Shown one piece after another: positions 61,820-64,000 of a DNA stretch of 64,000 nt. The notes beneath the pieces are model-generated. The model saw nothing but the letters and a program-made list of their open reading frames with translations. It did no database searches and was not told the origin of the DNA. The translations under genes and the position numbers were made by a program. Source of the DNA: CAUYXS01 sp965248495 (lineage in GTDB: Bacteria; Chloroflexota; Dehalococcoidia; Lucifugimonadales; Australimonadaceae); assembly GCA_965248495.1 (NCBI GenBank), contig CBDFJL010000003.1, positions 620,001-684,000 of the forward strand. Direction: 5' to 3'. Numbering within the stretch: position 1 is the stretch's first letter; every line of letters begins with the position of its first letter.

Positions 61820-62443
61820 ATGACAGAAGGCCCTGCCTCAGCCCATCCGTCGTTGGCGGCACCGGTCGCGCGGCTCATCGACCAGTTTCACAAACTGCCG
61901 GGCATCGGGCCCAAGTCGGCCCAGCGACTCGCCTACTGGCTCGTCCGCATGCCCATGGATGAGGCCAAGACCCTGGCGGACGCGATCGTCACGGTGAAGG
62001 AGCGCACGACCTTCTGCGGGCGCTGCCAGAACATCACGGAGCACGACCCCTGCTCGATCTGCGCGAATGCGGGCCGCGACCATTCACGGATATGCGTCGT
62101 GCAGGAGCCGCTGGACGTGCTGGCCATGGAGCGCTCGGGTGTCTACCGCGGCCTCTACCACGTTCTTCACGGTGCTATAGACCCCATGAGCAACGTCGGG
62201 CCCGACGACCTCCGCATCAAGGAGCTGTTGGCCCGTCTGGCAGACGACGCGGTGCTCGAAGTCATCCTGGCGACGAACCCCAACGTCGAGGGAGAGGCCA
62301 CGGCCATGTACATCCAGCAGCTGGCCTCGCCGCGTGTCGAGCGAATCTCCCGCTTAGCGCGGGGGCTGCCCGTTGGCGGCGATCTGGAGTATGCCGACGA
62401 CCTGACGCTGGCCAGGGCCTTCGAGGGGCGCCAGGCGCTCTAG
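61820..62443 (+). CDS. recR: Recombination protein RecR
   Basis: 207 residues. The helix-hairpin-helix LIDQFHKLPGIGPKSAQRLA, the zinc finger with C-x2-C pairs in TFCGRCQNITEHDPCSICAN, and the Toprim domain (ICVVQEPLDVLAMERSGVYR, LATNPNVEGEATAMYIQQL) are intact. It works with RecO and RecF to load RecA at gaps; recO starts 0.9 kb to the right. ATG lies 2 bp after the ybaB stop. Confidence 0.97.
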   Translation: MTEGPASAHPSLAAPVARLIDQFHKLPGIGPKSAQRLAYWLVRMPMDEAKTLADAIVTVKERTTFCGRCQNITEHDPCSICANAGRDHSRICVVQEPLDVLAMERSGVYRGLYHVLHGAIDPMSNVGPDDLRIKELLARLADDAVLEVILATNPNVEGEATAMYIQQLASPRVERISRLARGLPVGGDLEYADDLTLARAFEGRQAL

Positions 62444-62662
62444 CTAGCATCGTCCTCGCGGGGGCACTTGCCCTGGGCGCCACTCCGCACGCGTTTCGAC
62501 CATCCCCATTACTCGCGTTGGTACAGGGGGCTGGGTTGGGTACCAATGGACGTCGTCCAGCTCCAGAAACGGTACGCCGAGCGCTGCGGCGATGGACCGG
62601 GCCGCGGTCGTCTTCCCGGCGCCGGTGGAGCCCATGACGCGGATGCGGGGACCGTTGCTCAC
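62444..62662 (-). pseudogene. Truncated P-loop kinase (adenylate-kinase-like, FlaR-type)
   Basis: 72 residues from GTG 62662, which overlaps the tag stop (GTGA). RIRVMGSTGAGKTTAARSIA and LGVPFLELDDVHWYPTQPPV match the N-terminus of small P-loop kinases annotated as topology-modulation (FlaR-like) proteins, normally 170-190 residues. The frame ends abruptly where recR begins on the other strand, so at least 100 residues, including the lid and the second substrate site, are missing. It is a remnant. Confidence 0.7.
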
Positions 62663-63267
62663 GCCAAGGCCCTCCCTCTCCCGCTGGGAGAGGGCTGAAC
62701 GGCGCGGAAGCAGCCCGCGACGTGGTCGTCGACCATGCCCGTCGCCTGCATGAACGCGTAGCAGATGGTCGAGCCGACGAACTTGAAGCCGCGCTGCTTG
62801 AGGTCCTTCGCCATGGCGTCGGACTCCGGCGTCGTGGCGGGTATCGCGCCCATGTCAGCTCGTGGCGCGCTCTGCTTCGCGGCGAGCGCGAAACGCCAGA
62901 GGTAGGCGTTCAGCGAGCCAAATTCGCGCTGAATGTCGAGCACGCAGTGCGCATTGCCGATGGCCGAGGCGACCTTGGCCCGGTTGCGCACAATGCCGGG
63001 GTCGGCCAGCAACCGGGCGACGTCGATGTCGACGAACGCCGCGACGGCAGCCGGGTCGAAGCCGGCGAACGCCCTCCGGTATCCCTCCCGCTTGTTGAGG
63101 ATGGTGCGCCACGAGAGGCCGGCCTGGGCGCCCTCGAGCGTCAGCATCTCGAACAGGTGCCGGTCATCATGCTGCGGCGTGCCCCACTCTTCGTCGTGAT
63201 AGCGAGCCATGAGTTGGTCGCCACCGTCCGCCCAGGCGCAGCGGGGCACGTCATCGCGGGTCGCCAT
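62659..63267 (-). CDS. tag: DNA-3-methyladenine glycosylase I
   Basis: About 202 residues from ATG 63267 (MATRDDVPRCAWADG); the longer frame to 63333 lacks family residues. ARYHDEEWGTPQHDDRHLFE, LEGAQAGLSWRTILNKREGY, IVRNRAKVASAIGNA and LKQRGFKFVGSTICYAFMQA with GMVDDHVAGC are hallmarks, including the zinc-binding Cys and His residues. It excises 3-methyladenine from alkylated DNA. The last ~12 residues (QPSPSGRGRALA) are encoded by a dispersed palindromic repeat, so the C-terminus has been extended by it. Confidence 0.95.
   Translation of the reverse strand: MATRDDVPRCAWADGGDQLMARYHDEEWGTPQHDDRHLFEMLTLEGAQAGLSWRTILNKREGYRRAFAGFDPAAVAAFVDIDVARLLADPGIVRNRAKVASAIGNAHCVLDIQREFGSLNAYLWRFALAAKQSAPRADMGAIPATTPESDAMAKDLKQRGFKFVGSTICYAFMQATGMVDDHVAGCFRAVQPSPSGRGRALA
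62674..62694. repeat. Palindromic repeat at the 3' end of tag
   Basis: CCCTCTCCC-GCT-GGGAGAGGG, a perfect 9-bp hairpin. The same short palindrome is widespread in GC-rich bacterial genomes. Here it lies within the last codons of tag and just upstream of the truncated kinase start. Confidence 0.7.
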
Positions 63268-63350
63268 AGGTAGCCTCGTCCGCCCTCTGCGAGCACACTT
63301 GCTCGGGAGTTTTGCCGGGGCGCGAGTGTACACTGGCCGGCGGAGAGCGC

Positions 63351-64000
63351 ATGACGGACGCGGCCACGCAGCACCACGGCCAGGAGGAGCGGCGCATTGG
63401 ACGCCCCGGCCCCGGGGCGCGCCCGCGGTCGTACCAGACCCGAGCCATCGTCCTGCGGTCCTTCGACGAGGGCGAGGCCGACCGCGTGCTGATCATCCTC
63501 ACGCCGACCCGCGGCCGCATGCGGGTGCGAGTCCGGGGCGCCCGCCGTATGACAAGCCGCCTCGGCGGCCACGTCGACGTTCTCAATTACTCGGGCCTGA
63601 GCCTCGCCCTTGGCCATCGGGTCGACGTGGTGACCGGCGCCGAGTCCATCGAGAGCTTCGGGGGCTTGAAGGGGCATCTCGAGCGGCTGGCGACCGCCAT
63701 CTACCTGGCCGAGGTCGCCAACGCCCTGGTCCCCGAGGAAACGCCGCACCCCGTGGCGTTCGCAGTGTTGCTTGATGCGCTTCGTGGCCTGAACAGCGGC
63801 GCCGGCGCCGACATCGTGGCACGGCATACCGAGCTCCGGCTCCTGGACGACGCCGGCTACATGCCCGAGCTCCATCACTGCCTCTTGTGCGGCAGGGAGA
63901 TCGAGCCCAATGACCATCGCTTCGCACCTTCCCTCGGCGGGGTTGTCTGCTCGTCGTGCCGCCCGGACCGCGGCCGTCTGCTGCCTCTCTCCGTCGACGC
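63351..64000 (+). CDS. recO: DNA repair protein RecO, N-terminal part (runs off window)
   Basis: The ATG at 63351 opens a frame that remains open to the window edge (216 codons). After a 27-residue leader the OB-fold begins: SYQTRAIVLRSFDEGEADRV, LIILTPTRGRMRVRVRGARR. The helical domain follows with LAEVANALVPEETPHPVAFA and RLLDDAGYMPELHHC, then the zinc finger CLLCGREI ... VCSSC. It partners RecR, encoded just to the left. Divergent from tag across 83 bp. Confidence 0.94.
   Translation, partial: MTDAATQHHGQEERRIGRPGPGARPRSYQTRAIVLRSFDEGEADRVLIILTPTRGRMRVRVRGARRMTSRLGGHVDVLNYSGLSLALGHRVDVVTGAESIESFGGLKGHLERLATAIYLAEVANALVPEETPHPVAFAVLLDALRGLNSGAGADIVARHTELRLLDDAGYMPELHHCLLCGREIEPNDHRFAPSLGGVVCSSCRPDRGRLLPLSVD

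Overview
The window is high-GC bacterial DNA that looks like a Chloroflexota genome of the Dehalococcoidia/SAR202 type. This is inferred from gene content and order, not from a search. The pointers are a 16S rRNA gene standing alone with no 23S or 5S beside it, two LLM-class flavin-dependent oxidoreductases, a SpoIIIAA-like R3H ATPase next to tmk, pdxS-pdxT, four DinB-fold genes in a row, a short EF-Ts, and an FAD plus Fe-S oxidoreductase fused in one chain. Several genes are broken by what looks like a single missing base, so the sequence may be a metagenome or draft assembly with residual indels.

Layout. 1-9640 is mixed: the 5' end of an HlyD-type lipoprotein adaptor, an LLM oxidoreductase, a Zur-ZnuABC-like metal uptake operon, an MFS transporter, a nitroreductase with a striking start-site hairpin, a globin-like sensor with a broken partner, a MarR regulator behind two dyads, and an APH-type kinase. 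tRNA-Ile(GAT) is at 9641. 9718-20955 is a defence island: an operon of HTH protein, N4-cytosine methyltransferase, NgoMIV-family endonuclease and exonuclease-RecQ helicase; a broken winged-helix gene; a nucleotidyltransferase/HTH toxin-antitoxin-like pair; and a single-chain nuclease-methyltransferase. The 16S gene (minus strand, about 21275-22782) follows with its own promoter and leader.

23320-27958 (minus) is pdxS-pdxT-GNAT-R3H ATPase-tmk. 28156-30501 (plus) is NIPSNAP-proS. 30679-38635 (minus) is rpsB-tsf-pyrH-frr-uppS-cdsA-dxr-rseP-ispG, which joins translation, undecaprenyl and phospholipid synthesis, and both ends of the MEP isoprenoid pathway. 38828-42766 holds a large multi-sensor histidine kinase (split by a frameshift) behind a family-5 uracil-DNA glycosylase. 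42861-47510 carries two alpha/beta hydrolases, apt, a second LLM oxidoreductase and a TrmO-like gene.

47538-49174 (minus) is a collagen-like lipoprotein with a seven-repeat Cys-pair domain; an 11-bp tandem duplication breaks its signal peptide. Opposite it, a T-box leader precedes cimA (citramalate synthase), which implies control by isoleucine tRNA charging. A GH63-like hydrolase, the fused oxidoreductase, an MFS transporter and the four DinB genes follow. The right end (59298-64000) is a plus-strand housekeeping cluster, ybeY-dnaX-ybaB-recR, then a truncated P-loop kinase and tag on the minus strand, and the start of recO.
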